Assembly (NCBI RefSeq): GCF_030211955.1
Contig: NZ_JASODI010000007.1
Coordinates: 1-64,000, forward strand
Length of the DNA stretch: 64,000 nucleotides
Direction of reading: 5' to 3'
DNA from: Corynebacterium frankenforstense
GTDB taxonomy: Bacteria; Actinomycetota; Actinomycetes; Mycobacteriales; Mycobacteriaceae
In this document: positions 29,269 through 44,795 of the stretch, in pieces
Position numbering within the stretch: the stretch's first letter is position 1
Layout: every line of letters starts with the position of its first letter
Translations under genes and position numbers: made by a program
Notes under the pieces: model-generated
What the model saw: the letters and a program-made list of their open reading frames with translations, nothing else
The model's database searches: none
What the model was told of the DNA's origin: nothing

Positions 29269-30078
29269 ATGCACGCAGCAAGCCGCGACGCACTGTCGCA
29301 TTCCTTTGTGAGCCTCGACGCGATCGTCGGTGACGACGTCGCCGCCGCGGCCACGACGGGCACCGAGCTCTTCGAGGTCGTCGAGCTCCTCGACGGGAAC
29401 CGCCAGCTGCGCGTCGCCCTGGCCGACCAGGCCGTCGACGCCGAGTCTCGCTCCCGGCTGGTCGACGACCTCTTCGGCGGCAAGGTCGCAGGCACCACCC
29501 TCGACGCCGTGAAGGCGGCCGCGGGCCGTACCTGGTCGACGCCGCGACAGTTCCGCACCGGTCTGGTCGCGATCGGCCGCCGCGCGATCTTCCGCGCCGC
29601 GAACGCCGAGGGCCAGCTCGGACAGGTCGAGGACGAGCTCTTCCAGCTCGCCCGCCTGCTGGAGCGGGAGCCGCGGCTCACGCAGCTGCTGAGCGACGCC
29701 ACGGTCGACGGTGACCGCCGGCGTTCGCTGGCCGCGTCCGTCCTCTACGGCAAGGTGTCCAAGTACGCCGAGGCCCTCGTCCTCCAGGTCGTGGGTCGCC
29801 CCGAGCACGGTCCGGTCGACGACGTCGACGCACTCGTCGCCGAGGCCGCGGAGTTTACCGGCCGGGAGGTCGCCCACGTGGTCTCCGCCGGCGAACTGGA
29901 TGACCGGCAGCGCCAGGCGCTGGCCGAGAAGCTGGGCCGTGTTTACGGCCGGGACATCTCGGTGCACACCCAGGTCGACGAGTCGCTCCTGGGTGGCGCC
30001 ACCGTCAAGGTGGGCGACGAGCGGATCGACGGTTCCCTGCGGGGCCGCCTGGACCGCCTCCGCGCCCAGATGGTCTAG
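29269..30078 (+). CDS. atpH: ATP synthase F1 subunit delta
   Basis: Delta subunit (269 aa) joining F1 to the peripheral stalk. It is longer than the 180-residue enterobacterial form because of an N-terminal extension, which is usual in corynebacteria. The start MHAASRDALSHSF is chosen over the GTG three codons earlier because homologous proteins begin with this motif. The C-terminal region RVYGRDISVHTQVDESLLGGATVKVGD matches the OSCP/delta signature. Confidence 0.93.
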   Translation: MHAASRDALSHSFVSLDAIVGDDVAAAATTGTELFEVVELLDGNRQLRVALADQAVDAESRSRLVDDLFGGKVAGTTLDAVKAAAGRTWSTPRQFRTGLVAIGRRAIFRAANAEGQLGQVEDELFQLARLLEREPRLTQLLSDATVDGDRRRSLAASVLYGKVSKYAEALVLQVVGRPEHGPVDDVDALVAEAAEFTGREVAHVVSAGELDDRQRQALAEKLGRVYGRDISVHTQVDESLLGGATVKVGDERIDGSLRGRLDRLRAQMV

Positions 30079-30133
30079 TGCGGACGCTTGACTTTTAAAG
30101 ATATTGAACGAAACTACCGAGAGCAGGAAGAAC

Positions 30134-31777
<1,644 letters not shown>

Positions 31778-31830
31778 TCGGGGAGGACGCATGACCCACG
31801 AGATGATGAAGGAAAGGAGGGACGTTATCC

Positions 31831-34262
<2,432 letters not shown>

Positions 34263-34271
34263 GGGGTCGCC

Positions 34272-34643
34272 ATGGCTGACATCACCGTGGAACTGGTCTC
34301 CGTGGAACGGAAGCTGTGGTCGGGTAAGGCCACGATCCTGACCGCGCAGACCACCGAGGGTGAGATCGGCGTGCTGCCCGGGCACGAGCCGATGCTCGGC
34401 CAGCTGACCGAGAACGGCGTCGTGACGGTCCGACCCGTCGACGGCGACCGCCGCGTCGCCGCCGTGCAGGGCGGATTCCTGTCCGTCTCGAAGGAGAAGG
34501 TCACCGTCCTGGCCGACTGGGCCGAGTGGGCCGACGAGGTCGACCGCGCCCAGGCCGAGGCCGACGCCGACTCCGACGACGAGATGGTGCGCGGCCGCGG
34601 CCAGGCCGCCCTGCGTGCGCTGCAGCGCCTGGAGGAGGCCTAG
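34272..34643 (+). CDS. atpC: ATP synthase F1 subunit epsilon
   Basis: Epsilon subunit (123 aa): N-terminal beta sandwich ([37 protein letters not shown]) and a short C-terminal helical part of about 35 residues. The C-terminal domain is shorter than in E. coli, as in related actinobacteria, which bears on how ATP hydrolysis is inhibited. Last gene of the operon; a strong terminator follows 20 bp later. Confidence 0.96.
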   Translation: MADITVELVSVERKLWSGKATILTAQTTEGEIGVLPGHEPMLGQLTENGVVTVRPVDGDRRVAAVQGGFLSVSKEKVTVLADWAEWADEVDRAQAEADADSDDEMVRGRGQAALRALQRLEEA

Positions 34644-34662
34644 CGCTCCGGTACACCTTTGG

Positions 34663-34705
34663 AACCACCCCGTACCCGCCACCGGCGGGGGCGGGGTGGT
34701 TCTTT
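34663..34705 (+). terminator. Rho-independent terminator of the atp operon
   Basis: AACCACCCCG and CGGGGTGGTT form a 10-bp stem with an inner GC-rich arm (CCGCC/GGCGG), followed by TCTTTG. It lies directly after atpC. Confidence 0.85.
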
Positions 34706-34779
34706 GTCGTCTGCGCGATAGACTTGCCCAAAGGGATCCGGGAGGTCCGTGGCAGGCTCGCGTAAAGGAGTTCCCCCGA

Positions 34780-35250
34780 GTGACGGTCGTTGTCTGGGTG
34801 TTCGTGGCGTTTCTGGCCGTCGGGGCGGCGCTCGCCGCGCGCCGGTTCCTCCTGCTGCGCTCGACGGGGGCGACCGTGGTCCTGCGCCGGCTGCCGGCCA
34901 ACGGCGCCCACGGCTGGCGCCACGGACTGGTGCGCTACGACGGGGACTTCCTGCACTATTACAAGCTGCGCTCGATCGCGCCGGGGCCGGACTCGACCTT
35001 CCACCGCGTGGAGCTCACGCTGGGCCGCCGCCGCGAGCTGACCCCCAGCGAGGCCGCGTTCATGCCCGACGGCTACCACGTGCTCCCCTTCCGCAGCGCC
35101 GGCGTCGAGTGGGAGATCGCCTGCGCCCCGCACGCCGAGATGGGCTTCACCGCCTGGCTGGAGTCCGCCCCGGACGTCCGCCAGGAGCGCCCGGACTTTT
35201 ACCGCCTACGCGCCCGCATCCGCCGCGAGCGCCGCGAACGGCGGCGCTGA
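34780..35250 (+). CDS. DUF2550 membrane-anchored protein
   Basis: A 156-residue protein with one N-terminal membrane segment ([20 protein letters not shown]) followed by a cytoplasmic domain ([33 protein letters not shown]). This arrangement and the position between atpC and nucS match DUF2550, found across actinobacteria. GTG start with an AAAGGAG ribosome site 9 bases upstream. Function unknown. The C-terminus is Arg-rich ([11 protein letters not shown]). Confidence 0.85.
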   Translation: MTVVVWVFVAFLAVGAALAARRFLLLRSTGATVVLRRLPANGAHGWRHGLVRYDGDFLHYYKLRSIAPGPDSTFHRVELTLGRRRELTPSEAAFMPDGYHVLPFRSAGVEWEIACAPHAEMGFTAWLESAPDVRQERPDFYRLRARIRRERRERRR

Positions 35251-35282
35251 GCCCCGCGGCACGCGTGCGCGCACCCGGCGGG

Positions 35283-35288
35283 TACCCT
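35283..35288 (+). promoter_or_regulatory. -10 box of nucS, probably leaderless
   Basis: TACCCT ends 8 bases before the nucS ATG at 35297, with no ribosome site in between. Confidence 0.45.
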
Positions 35289-35296
35289 GGTGCACC

Positions 35297-35989
35297 ATGC
35301 GTCTCGTCATCGCCCGTTGCTCCGTGGACTACGTCGGCCGTCTGGAAGCCCACCTGCCCCCGGCCGACCGCCTGCTGATGCTCAAGGCCGACGGTTCGGT
35401 CTCGGTGCACGCCGACGACCGCGCCTACAAGCCGCTGAACTGGATGACCCCGCCGTGCACGGTGCACACCTCCGAGATCGTCGACGCCGACGGCGAGGAC
35501 ACCGGTGAGGAGCTCTGGGTGGTGGAGAACCCCAAGGGAGAGCAGCTGCGCATCACCGTCGAGAAGATCCACGCGGAGCTTAACCGTGACCTCGGCGAGG
35601 ACCCCGGCCTGGTCAAGGACGGCGTGGAGGCCCATCTCCAGGAGCTGCTCGCCGAGCAGATCGAGGAGCTCGGCGTCGGCTACACGCTCATCCGCCGCGA
35701 GTACCCGACCGCGATCGGCCCGGTGGACATCCTCGCCCGCGACGCCGAGGGGCACACGGTGGCCGTGGAGATCAAGCGCCGCGGCAACATCGACGGCGTC
35801 GAGCAGCTGACCCGCTACCTCGAGCTGCTCAACCGCGACGCGCTGCTGGCCCCGGTCGACGGCGTCTTCGCCGCCCAGGAGATCAAGCCGCAGGCGCGCA
35901 CCCTGGCCGAGGACCGCGGCATCCGCTGCCAGATCCTCGACTACGCCAAGATGCGCGGCACCGAGTCCGACGAGCTGAGGCTGTTCTAG
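35297..35989 (+). CDS. nucS: Mismatch-specific endonuclease NucS/EndoMS
   Basis: NucS (230 aa) is the non-canonical mismatch repair nuclease of actinobacteria and archaea that cuts both strands at mismatches. The N-terminal DNA-binding domain ([16 protein letters not shown]) and the C-terminal RecB-like nuclease domain with [21 protein letters not shown] (catalytic Asp, Glu, Lys) and the downstream QLTRYLELL are seen. The last residues, DELRLF, form the beta-clamp binding tail. Its presence fits the absence of MutS/MutL in this lineage. Confidence 0.95.
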   Translation: MRLVIARCSVDYVGRLEAHLPPADRLLMLKADGSVSVHADDRAYKPLNWMTPPCTVHTSEIVDADGEDTGEELWVVENPKGEQLRITVEKIHAELNRDLGEDPGLVKDGVEAHLQELLAEQIEELGVGYTLIRREYPTAIGPVDILARDAEGHTVAVEIKRRGNIDGVEQLTRYLELLNRDALLAPVDGVFAAQEIKPQARTLAEDRGIRCQILDYAKMRGTESDELRLF

Positions 35990-36256
35990 ATGCCGCGGCA
36001 CAACCGGCGCGGGCGCGTCGAGCCGCGGCCCGTGCCCGCCCTGTGGTCCAACCGGGTCACCGGGCCGGGCGGCGGCGACTTCGAGATGCGCCCCGTCACC
36101 GCCGACCGCGCACACAAGCGCTACACCTGCCCGCACTGCATGGGGCCGATCGAACCCGGGGTGGCCCACGTGGTCGCCTGGCCGCGCCACGACCCGGAGT
36201 CGCGCCGTCACTGGCACTCCGGCTGCTGGCACCGTGCGGCGCGCACCCGCGGCTAG
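35990..36256 (+). CDS. Small Cys/His-rich putative zinc-binding protein
   Basis: An 88-residue basic protein starting on the base after the nucS stop. CPHC near residues 47-50 and HWHSGCWH near 74-81 form a plausible zinc site. The same small gene follows nucS in many corynebacteria, so co-transcription is expected and a role with DNA or with NucS is possible. No experimental function known to me. Confidence 0.75.
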   Translation: MPRHNRRGRVEPRPVPALWSNRVTGPGGGDFEMRPVTADRAHKRYTCPHCMGPIEPGVAHVVAWPRHDPESRRHWHSGCWHRAARTRG

Positions 36257-36273
36257 CCTCGGTACCCCGCGGG

Positions 36274-36279
36274 TAGTGT
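36274..36279 (+). promoter_or_regulatory. -10 box of the thiamine-binding protein gene
   Basis: TAGTGT ends 7 bases before the ATG at 36287. No ribosome site is visible, so a leaderless start is likely. Confidence 0.45.
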
Positions 36280-36286
36280 GGGGCCC

Positions 36287-36592
36287 ATGATCATCGCCTT
36301 TTCCGTGGCGCCCACCGAGACCCCGAACGCGGAGGCGGAGATGTCCGCCGCCGTCGCCGAGGCCGTCCGCGTGGTGCGCGAGTCGGGTCTGCCCAACGAG
36401 ACCAACGCCATGTTCACCCTCCTGGAGGGGGAGTGGGACGAGGTCATGGACGTCGTCCACCGCGCCTGCGAGGCCGTCGCCGCGGTCTCCCCGCGCGTCT
36501 CGCTCGTGCTCAAGGCCGACATCCGCCCGGGCTACACCGACCGCATCCACGGCAAGGTCGAATCGCTGGAACGCCACCTCAAGGAGGACTGA
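36287..36592 (+). CDS. MTH1187/YkoF-type thiamine-binding family protein
   Basis: A 101-residue protein of the MTH1187 family (PF01910), small ferredoxin-like folds that bind thiamine or a similar ligand. Typical are the N-terminal IIAFSVAPTETPNAEAEMSA and the central NETNAMFTLLEGEWDEVMDVV, followed by a C-terminal VSLVLKADIRPG strand. The ATG at 36287 is preferred to the upstream GTG because a -10 box lies 7 bases before it. The next gene starts 1 bp after its stop. Confidence 0.82.
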   Translation: MIIAFSVAPTETPNAEAEMSAAVAEAVRVVRESGLPNETNAMFTLLEGEWDEVMDVVHRACEAVAAVSPRVSLVLKADIRPGYTDRIHGKVESLERHLKED

Positions 36593-36593
36593 C

Positions 36594-37490
36594 TTGACCG
36601 CACCCGACCGTTTCACCTCCCGCGCCGTCGACCTGGGACAGCTTGCCGACGCCGCGCGCGAACGCCAGGCGGACAAGGCTGGCGCCGCCGCCTACGTGGA
36701 GTTGTCCCCCGAGAACGCCGAACGCGAGATGGTGCGCCGCTCCACCCAGGTGCCCGTCGTGGTGCTGGTGGGCACGGCCCGCAGCCCCGAGTCCGAGCAG
36801 CTGCGCGCCGACCTGCGCGCCCTGGCCGAGGGCCAGGAGAAGACCGGCTTCGTCTTCGGCTACCTGGACGCCGACGCCCAGGCGCGCCTCGCCCAGGCCC
36901 TGGGCGTGCAGGGGCTGCCGACCGTGCTGGCGCTCGCCGCCGGGCGCCCCGTGGCCAGCTTCCAGGGCGGCCAGCCCGCCGAGCAGCTGCGCGGCTGGGT
37001 CGGCGCGCTCGTCGAGCAGGTCGGCCCGCAGCTCGAGGGGCTGCGGGCCGACGGCGGCGAGGAGGAGGCCGACGACCCGCGCTTCACCGCGGCCGCGGAT
37101 CTCATCGCCGCCGGCGACCCCGCGGCGGCCGTCGATGCCTACCAGGTCATCGTGGACGCCGAGCCGGACAACACCCGGGCGCGCCAGGCGCGCGACAACG
37201 CGAAGCTGCTCGTGCGCCTGGCGGAGCACACGGCGCCCGGCGCCGACCCGGTGTCGGACGCCGACGCCGACCCCCGCGACGTCGGCAAGCAGTTCGCCGC
37301 GGCGGACGCCGAGGTCGCCGCGGGCGCGCCGGAGCGCGCCTTCGAGCGCCTGATCGCGCTGCTGACGACGCTGGCCGGCGACGAGCGCGACCGCGTGCGC
37401 GACCGGCTCGTCGAGCTGTTCGCCCTCTTCGACGCCGGCGACGAGCGCGTCATCGCCGCGCGCACGAAAATGGCCAGCGCGCTGTTCTAG
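36594..37490 (+). CDS. Thioredoxin-domain/TPR co-chaperone, CnoX (YbbN)-like
   Basis: A 298-residue protein with an N-terminal thioredoxin fold (VPVVVLVGTARSPESEQLR, GVQGLPTVLALAAGRPVASF) and a C-terminal TPR-like helical region (DLIAAGDPAAAVDAYQVIV). This architecture is that of YbbN/CnoX. The position of the redox CxxC holds ARSPES, so there is no thioredoxin redox activity; YbbN of E. coli likewise lacks the full motif. A role in holding unfolded proteins is likely. TTG start, one base after the preceding gene. Confidence 0.82.
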   Translation: MTAPDRFTSRAVDLGQLADAARERQADKAGAAAYVELSPENAEREMVRRSTQVPVVVLVGTARSPESEQLRADLRALAEGQEKTGFVFGYLDADAQARLAQALGVQGLPTVLALAAGRPVASFQGGQPAEQLRGWVGALVEQVGPQLEGLRADGGEEEADDPRFTAAADLIAAGDPAAAVDAYQVIVDAEPDNTRARQARDNAKLLVRLAEHTAPGADPVSDADADPRDVGKQFAAADAEVAAGAPERAFERLIALLTTLAGDERDRVRDRLVELFALFDAGDERVIAARTKMASALF

Positions 37491-37503
37491 CGCCGCCGAC
37501 GGG

Positions 37504-37529
37504 GCCGGGGCGGACGGCACCGCCCCGGC
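37504..37529. terminator. Bidirectional GC hairpin between cnoX-like gene and glgB
   Basis: A perfect 10-bp stem GCCGGGGCGG / CCGCCCCGGC with a 6-nt loop lies in the 45-bp gap of the convergent genes. No T-tract on either side. Confidence 0.55.
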
Positions 37530-37535
37530 GGGGGA

Positions 37536-39725
<2,190 letters not shown>

Positions 39726-39801
39726 GGTGGGTCGTCTTTCCGTTGTGTTCTCGGATATCGGGGTGCCGGCGGCGCCCGGCGTGGGCCGGGCGCGGGGCCG
39801 G

Positions 39802-41838
39802 TCAGGGGCGGTAGTCGTGGACCTCGCGGTAGGCCAGGCGCTCGCGGCGCTCCTCGGGGACCTGCGGCAGGGCCAGGATGTGGGCGACGTCGGCCTGCGG
39901 GCTCAGCCGCACGAAGTTGCGGTCCGACCAGCGCCAGTGGGAGCCGGTGACCAGGTCGTGGACGGGGAAGTCGCCCTCGGCGTCGAGGCCGAGGACCTCG
40001 CGGTCGACGGTGACGGTGCCCTCCTGCGGGTTGCGCGGGTCGAGGTTGACCACCACCAGCACGGCGTCGCCGGTGACCGGGTCGACCTTGCTGTAGGCGA
40101 TCAGCTGGTCGTTGTCGACCTCGTGCAGGTGCAGGGTGCGCAGCTGCTGCAGGGCCGGGCGCTCGCCGCGGATCCAGTTGAGCAGCGCGATGAACGGCTC
40201 CAGCGAGTCGCCGCGCGCGGCCGCGCCCTCGAAGTCGCGCGGGCGCAGCTCGTACTTCTCGCTGTCGAGGTACTCCTCGCTGCCCGGGCGCACGGCCTCG
40301 TGCTCGTAGAGCTCGAAGCCGGAGTAGACGCCCCACAGCGGCGAGATCGTCGCCGCCAGCGCCGCGCGGATGGCGAAGGCCGCCCGCCCGCCGTACTGCA
40401 GGGACTCGTGCAGGATGTCCGGGGTGTTGACGAAGAGGTTGGGCCGCGAGACGTCGGCGTTGTCGAGGGTCTGCTCGATGAACTCGGTGAGCTCGCGCTT
40501 CGTCGTCTTCCAGGTGAAGTACGTGTAGGACTGCGAGAAGCCCACCTTGGACAGCCCGTAGAGGCGCGCCGGGCGGGTGAAGGCCTCGGCCAGGAAGATC
40601 ACCTCGGGGTGCTCCTCGTGCACCGCGGAGATCAGCCAGTGCCAGAAGTTGACCGGCTTGGTGTGCGGGTTGTCCACGCGGAAGGTGTGCACGCCGTGGC
40701 CGATCCAGAACTCCGCGACCCGCAGGATCTCCTCGTAGATGCCCTTCGGGTCGTTGTCGAAGTTGAGCGGGTAAATGTCCTGGTACTTCTTCGGCGGGTT
40801 CTCCGCGTAGGCGATGGTGCCGTCGGGCAGCACGGTGAAGAACTCCGGGTGGCTCTTCGCCCACGGGTGGTCCGGGGCGGCCTGCAGCGCCAGGTCGAGT
40901 GCGACCTCCAGGCCGAGCTCCTCGGCGCGGGCGACCAGCGCGTCGAAGTCGTCGAGCGTGCCCAGGCGCGGGTGCACCGCGTCGTGGCCGCCGTCCGAGG
41001 AGCCGATGGCCCACGGCGAGCCGACGTCCTCGGGCCCCGGGGCCAGGGTGTTGTTGCGGCCCTTGCGGTTGACCTCGCCGATCGGGTGGATCGGCGGGAA
41101 GTACACGGTGTCGAAGCCCATCTCGCGCACCCGGTCGAGGGCCGCGGCGGTGGTGGCGAAGGTGCCGTGCACGGGGTTGCCGGCCTCGTCCCAGTCGCCG
41201 GTCGAGCGCGGGAAGAGCTCGTACCAGGAGCTGAACAGGGCCTTCTTCCGCTCGACGTGGACCGGGCGCTCCTCGGAGACGACGATCATGTCGCGCAGCG
41301 GCTCGGCGTCGAGGATGCGGCGGGTCTGGTCGTCGAGGGCGATCAGGCTGCGGTCGTAGGGGTGGCCCTCGGAGGCCAGCGCGTCCGCCGCGCTGCGCAG
41401 GCGGGTGCGCGCCCCGTGGTCGGAGGAGTTGAGCGCGGCGCGGTCGAAGAGCTCCGCGCCGTGGCGCAGGTCGTTTTCGAGCTCCTCGGCGCCCTGGCCG
41501 GCGCCCATCTTCTTGGTCACCGCGTTGCGCCAGGTCGCGATCGGGTCCGACCACGCCTCGACGCGGTACCACCAGTCGCCCTCCCGGTCCGGGACGAAGA
41601 CGCCGTGGTGGTTGTCCGGGTTCTGCGGCTCCGCGACCATCGGGTAGGCGGTGGTGACCCCGTCGGGGTCCGTGACCTGGAGGGTGGCGGCCACGGCGTC
41701 GTGGCCCTCCCGCCAGACGAGTGCGAAGACGGGGACCATCTCGCCGACGACGGCCTTGGCCGGCAGCCTCCCCATCGTGATCGTGGGCCTGATGTCGTCC
41801 AAGCCGAGCCGGGCGACGGGGTCAGCGGGGTCTGTCAT
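39802..41838 (-). CDS. glgE: Alpha-1,4-glucan:maltose-1-phosphate maltosyltransferase
   Basis: GlgE (678 aa) extends alpha-1,4-glucan using maltose-1-phosphate. GH13 subfamily 3 features: N-terminal domain starting [20 protein letters not shown], the [19 protein letters not shown] loop, the nucleophile Asp in [16 protein letters not shown], the Glu in [14 protein letters not shown] and [13 protein letters not shown]. It is upstream of glgB on the same strand and diverges from the ABC ATPase gene. In actinobacteria maltose-1-phosphate comes from trehalose via TreS/Pep2 or from GlgM. Confidence 0.96.
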   Translation of the reverse strand: MTDPADPVARLGLDDIRPTITMGRLPAKAVVGEMVPVFALVWREGHDAVAATLQVTDPDGVTTAYPMVAEPQNPDNHHGVFVPDREGDWWYRVEAWSDPIATWRNAVTKKMGAGQGAEELENDLRHGAELFDRAALNSSDHGARTRLRSAADALASEGHPYDRSLIALDDQTRRILDAEPLRDMIVVSEERPVHVERKKALFSSWYELFPRSTGDWDEAGNPVHGTFATTAAALDRVREMGFDTVYFPPIHPIGEVNRKGRNNTLAPGPEDVGSPWAIGSSDGGHDAVHPRLGTLDDFDALVARAEELGLEVALDLALQAAPDHPWAKSHPEFFTVLPDGTIAYAENPPKKYQDIYPLNFDNDPKGIYEEILRVAEFWIGHGVHTFRVDNPHTKPVNFWHWLISAVHEEHPEVIFLAEAFTRPARLYGLSKVGFSQSYTYFTWKTTKRELTEFIEQTLDNADVSRPNLFVNTPDILHESLQYGGRAAFAIRAALAATISPLWGVYSGFELYEHEAVRPGSEEYLDSEKYELRPRDFEGAAARGDSLEPFIALLNWIRGERPALQQLRTLHLHEVDNDQLIAYSKVDPVTGDAVLVVVNLDPRNPQEGTVTVDREVLGLDAEGDFPVHDLVTGSHWRWSDRNFVRLSPQADVAHILALPQVPEERRERLAYREVHDYRP

Positions 41839-41950
41839 CTCGGCGTCTCCACCTTCCAGTGACGTGGGCTCTTACCTCCCCCGAGCCTAGCGGAGCGACG
41901 CCGGGCACACATGCGGCCGCGCGCGGCACGCGCAATGGCACAATGGTGGT

Positions 41951-42784
41951 GTGAGTGAATCGAGTGAGGATCTTCTGATCGACTTCCGCGGCGTGACCTT
42001 CGCCCGCGGCGGGCGCACGCTGGTCGGCCCCGTGGACTGGCAGGTTGAGCTCGACGAGCGCTGGGTGATCATCGGGCCCAACGGTGCGGGCAAGACCACA
42101 CTGGTGCGCATGGCCGCGGCCGAGGAATTCCCCTCCTCGGGGGAGGCCTGGGTGCTCGGCGAGAAGATCGGGCGCACCGACATGCGCGACCTGCGCGCCG
42201 GCATCGGCATCTCCTCCTCGGCCGTGGCCCACCGCATCCCGGACCGCGAGAAGGTCGGCGACCTCGTCGTCTCGGCCGGCTACGCGATCCTGGGCCGCTG
42301 GCGCGAGGAGTACGACGAGCAGGACTTCGACCGTGCCAACGAGATCCTCGAGGAGCTCGGCGCACTGCACCTGCGCGACCGCTCCTGGGGCACGCTCTCC
42401 GAGGGCGAGCGCAAGCGCGTCATGGTCGCCCGCGCCCTGATGATCGACCCCGAGCTGCTCATCCTCGACGAGCCGACCGCCGGCATGGACCTCGGCGGCC
42501 GCGAGGACCTGGTGGCCTACCTCGCCCAGCTGGCCATGGACCCGGACGCCCCGGCGACCGTGATGATCACCCACCACGTCGAGGAGATCCCGCAGGGCTT
42601 CACCCACGCCCTGCTGCTCGACGAGGGCGAGGTGGTCGCCCAGGGCCTCTTCGACGACGTGATGACCAGCGAGAACCTCTCCAAGGCCTTCCACCAGCCG
42701 ATCCAGCTCGACCGCATCGGCGAGCGGTACTTCGCGCGCCGGGTGCGCACGGGCGGCGCCCACCGCTCGCGGGCGGACCGCTAG
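41951..42784 (+). CDS. Stand-alone ABC transporter ATP-binding protein
   Basis: A 277-residue ABC ATPase: Walker A IGPNGAGKTTL near residues 38-48, signature TLSEGERKRVMVARAL, Walker B LLILDEPTAGMD, switch His in MITHHVEEIP. No permease gene is nearby, and the protein resembles the ModF/YlmA type of orphan ABC ATPases. GTG start; a CACAAT box ends 6 bases before it and no ribosome site is seen, so a leaderless start is possible. The NUDIX gene follows after 15 bp. Confidence 0.85.
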   Translation: MSESSEDLLIDFRGVTFARGGRTLVGPVDWQVELDERWVIIGPNGAGKTTLVRMAAAEEFPSSGEAWVLGEKIGRTDMRDLRAGIGISSSAVAHRIPDREKVGDLVVSAGYAILGRWREEYDEQDFDRANEILEELGALHLRDRSWGTLSEGERKRVMVARALMIDPELLILDEPTAGMDLGGREDLVAYLAQLAMDPDAPATVMITHHVEEIPQGFTHALLLDEGEVVAQGLFDDVMTSENLSKAFHQPIQLDRIGERYFARRVRTGGAHRSRADR

Positions 42785-42799
42785 GCGGAGGCGGGGGAG

Positions 42800-43603
42800 A
42801 TGCCGCAGAATTCCGGTGTCGGCGGCTCACGGCTCGCGGCCACCGTGCTGCTCGTGCGCGACGGCCGGCAGGGACTCGAGGTGTGGGTCCAGGAGCGCGT
42901 GTCCGCCATGCCCAACTACCCGGGCATGACCGTCTTCCCGGGCGGCGGGGTCGACCGGCGCGACTTCGCGCTCGTCGACGAGAACGAGGACGGCGTGGAG
43001 GACCTGTGGTCCGGCCGGCCGCTCGAGGACACCGCCGACGTGCTTGGCGTGCCCACCCAGCAGGCCCGCGCCCTGGTCTTCGCCGCCGTGCGCGAGCTCT
43101 TCGAGGAGACCGGCACCCTGCTGGCCGTCCACCGCAACCGCACCACGGTGGCCGACGCCACACCCTTCCACGCCGACCGGCTGGCGCTTGAGTCCCACCG
43201 ACTCTCCCTGACCCAGGTGCTCCACCGCGGTAAGCTGCGCGTGCACTCCGACATGCTGCGGCCCTGGGCGCGCTGGGTGGGCACCTCCGAGCGCGGCAAC
43301 ACCTTCGACAACACCTCGTTCCTGGCTGTGCACCCGGTCGGCCAGGAGCCCGACGGGCAGTCCTCGGAGACCGACTCCGCCGGCTGGTTCCCGCCCTCGC
43401 TGCTCCTCGACGGCTGGCGCACCGGTCTGGTCCGCCTGGTCATTCCCACCTGGGCGCAGCTGAAACGCCTCGCGGACTGCCGCACCGTCGCCGAGGCGCT
43501 GGCCGAGGCCGAGCACTCGGACATGACCCCGGTCGTCGGCGACCCCGTCGACGACCCGCGCTACCGGGAGTTCTTCACCATCGACCGGCCCGACCGCATC
43601 TGA
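42800..43603 (+). CDS. NUDIX hydrolase
   Basis: A 267-residue NUDIX-domain protein. The pattern MTVFPGGGVDRRD ... AVRELFEETGTL forms a NUDIX box with an insertion of about 45 residues between the glycine strand and the catalytic helix REL-x-EE, as in some NUDT19/CoA-type enzymes. Substrate unknown; the long insertion and the C-terminal extension argue against a simple MutT. It lies 15 bp after the ABC ATPase gene and 10 bp before the methyltransferase gene. Confidence 0.85.
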   Translation: MPQNSGVGGSRLAATVLLVRDGRQGLEVWVQERVSAMPNYPGMTVFPGGGVDRRDFALVDENEDGVEDLWSGRPLEDTADVLGVPTQQARALVFAAVRELFEETGTLLAVHRNRTTVADATPFHADRLALESHRLSLTQVLHRGKLRVHSDMLRPWARWVGTSERGNTFDNTSFLAVHPVGQEPDGQSSETDSAGWFPPSLLLDGWRTGLVRLVIPTWAQLKRLADCRTVAEALAEAEHSDMTPVVGDPVDDPRYREFFTIDRPDRI

Positions 43604-43613
43604 GGGAGAAGCG

Positions 43614-44756
43614 ATGGCCTACTCGCGAGCCGAGGCGCGCTTCGTCACCGAACGCGTCGGCGAGGTCGACGACGCGGCCGCCGGACTCGACCTGAGCCCG
43701 CGCACTGTGCTGAAGGACACCGAGGTGCTGCGCGCCCGCTTCGGCGAGTTCGGCCGCGCGGCCACCGAGCTGGCCCAGTGCCGCCGCCGCCTGCCCGGCT
43801 GGCTCTCCGACGACGAGTCGCGCCAGCAGGCCACCCACCCGGCGGTGGCCGCCGAGCGTGCCCGGATCCTCGCGGCGGCGGGCGCCCGGACCGTCTTCGA
43901 CGTCACCTGCTCCATCGGCGGGGAGGGCCGCGCCGTGACCGCCGCCGGCATGTGCTATGTCGGCTCCGACCTCGACCACGTGCGCCTCATGCTCGCCCGT
44001 CACAACGTGCCCGAGGGCCTCTTCCTTCGCGCCGACGCCCTGCACCCGCCGCACGCCGGCGGGGTCGTAGTCGCCGACCCGGCCCGGCGCGCCGGGGGAC
44101 GCCGCATCACCGACCCCGCGCGCCTGATCCCTCCGCTGCCGGACCTGCTCGCGGCCCACCGCGGCCGGGAGCTGGCCGTCAAATGCGCCCCGGGCATCGA
44201 CTATTCCGACTGGGACGGGCTGGTCACCGTCGTCAGCGTCGACGGCGCGGTCAAGGAGGCCTGCCTGTACACCCCGGGTTTCGGCCGGGGTCGGCGCGCC
44301 GTGGCGGTCACAACCGCCGCCGACGGCACCGTCACCGCTGTCGACCGCATCGACTCGGGCGCGGACGACGAGGTGGCCGCCGGCGAGCCCGGGCGCTACA
44401 TCCTCGAACCCGACGGGGCCGTCGTGCGCGCCGGGCTGGTCGCGCACTGGGCCAACCGCGCGGGGCTGTGGATGCTCGACAGTCACATCGCGTTCCTGAC
44501 CGGCGACCGAATCCCGGCCGGCTCGAGCGGGTTTGAATTCATCGAGGCCGTGCCGCTGAAGAAGCTGCGCGCCACCCTGGCCGCACACGACGCCGGATCC
44601 GTGGAGATCCTGGTCCGCGGGGTGGACGTCGATCCGGACCGGCTGCGCAAGAAGCTCAAGCTGCGCGGCACCAGGCCCATGGCGGTGGTCATTGCCCGGG
44701 TCGGGGACTCGGCCCGGGCCCACGTCTGCGCGGGCCGGGTACACTGTCCGCCGTAA
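43614..44756 (+). CDS. Class I SAM methyltransferase with THUMP-like domain
   Basis: A 380-residue protein with an N-terminal helical part, a Rossmann methyltransferase fold (TVFDVTCSIGGEGRAVTA near residues 100-117; YVGSDLDHVRLMLARHN; VVVADPARR) and a C-terminal THUMP-like region (FEFIEAVPLKKLRATL, VEILVRGVDVDPDRLRKKL). Annotated widely in actinobacteria as THUMP-like domain protein; nucleic acid is the probable substrate but none is proven. The promoter of etfB overlaps its 3' end. Confidence 0.82.
   Translation: MAYSRAEARFVTERVGEVDDAAAGLDLSPRTVLKDTEVLRARFGEFGRAATELAQCRRRLPGWLSDDESRQQATHPAVAAERARILAAAGARTVFDVTCSIGGEGRAVTAAGMCYVGSDLDHVRLMLARHNVPEGLFLRADALHPPHAGGVVVADPARRAGGRRITDPARLIPPLPDLLAAHRGRELAVKCAPGIDYSDWDGLVTVVSVDGAVKEACLYTPGFGRGRRAVAVTTAADGTVTAVDRIDSGADDEVAAGEPGRYILEPDGAVVRAGLVAHWANRAGLWMLDSHIAFLTGDRIPAGSSGFEFIEAVPLKKLRATLAAHDAGSVEILVRGVDVDPDRLRKKLKLRGTRPMAVVIARVGDSARAHVCAGRVHCPP
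44740..44745 (+). promoter_or_regulatory. -10 box for the etf operon
   Basis: TACACT near the end of the methyltransferase gene lies 50 bases before the etfB ATG, which has an AAGGAGC ribosome site. Confidence 0.4.
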
Positions 44757-44795
44757 TTCGAGCAAACACAAGTACCTACACAGTGAAGGAGCCTC

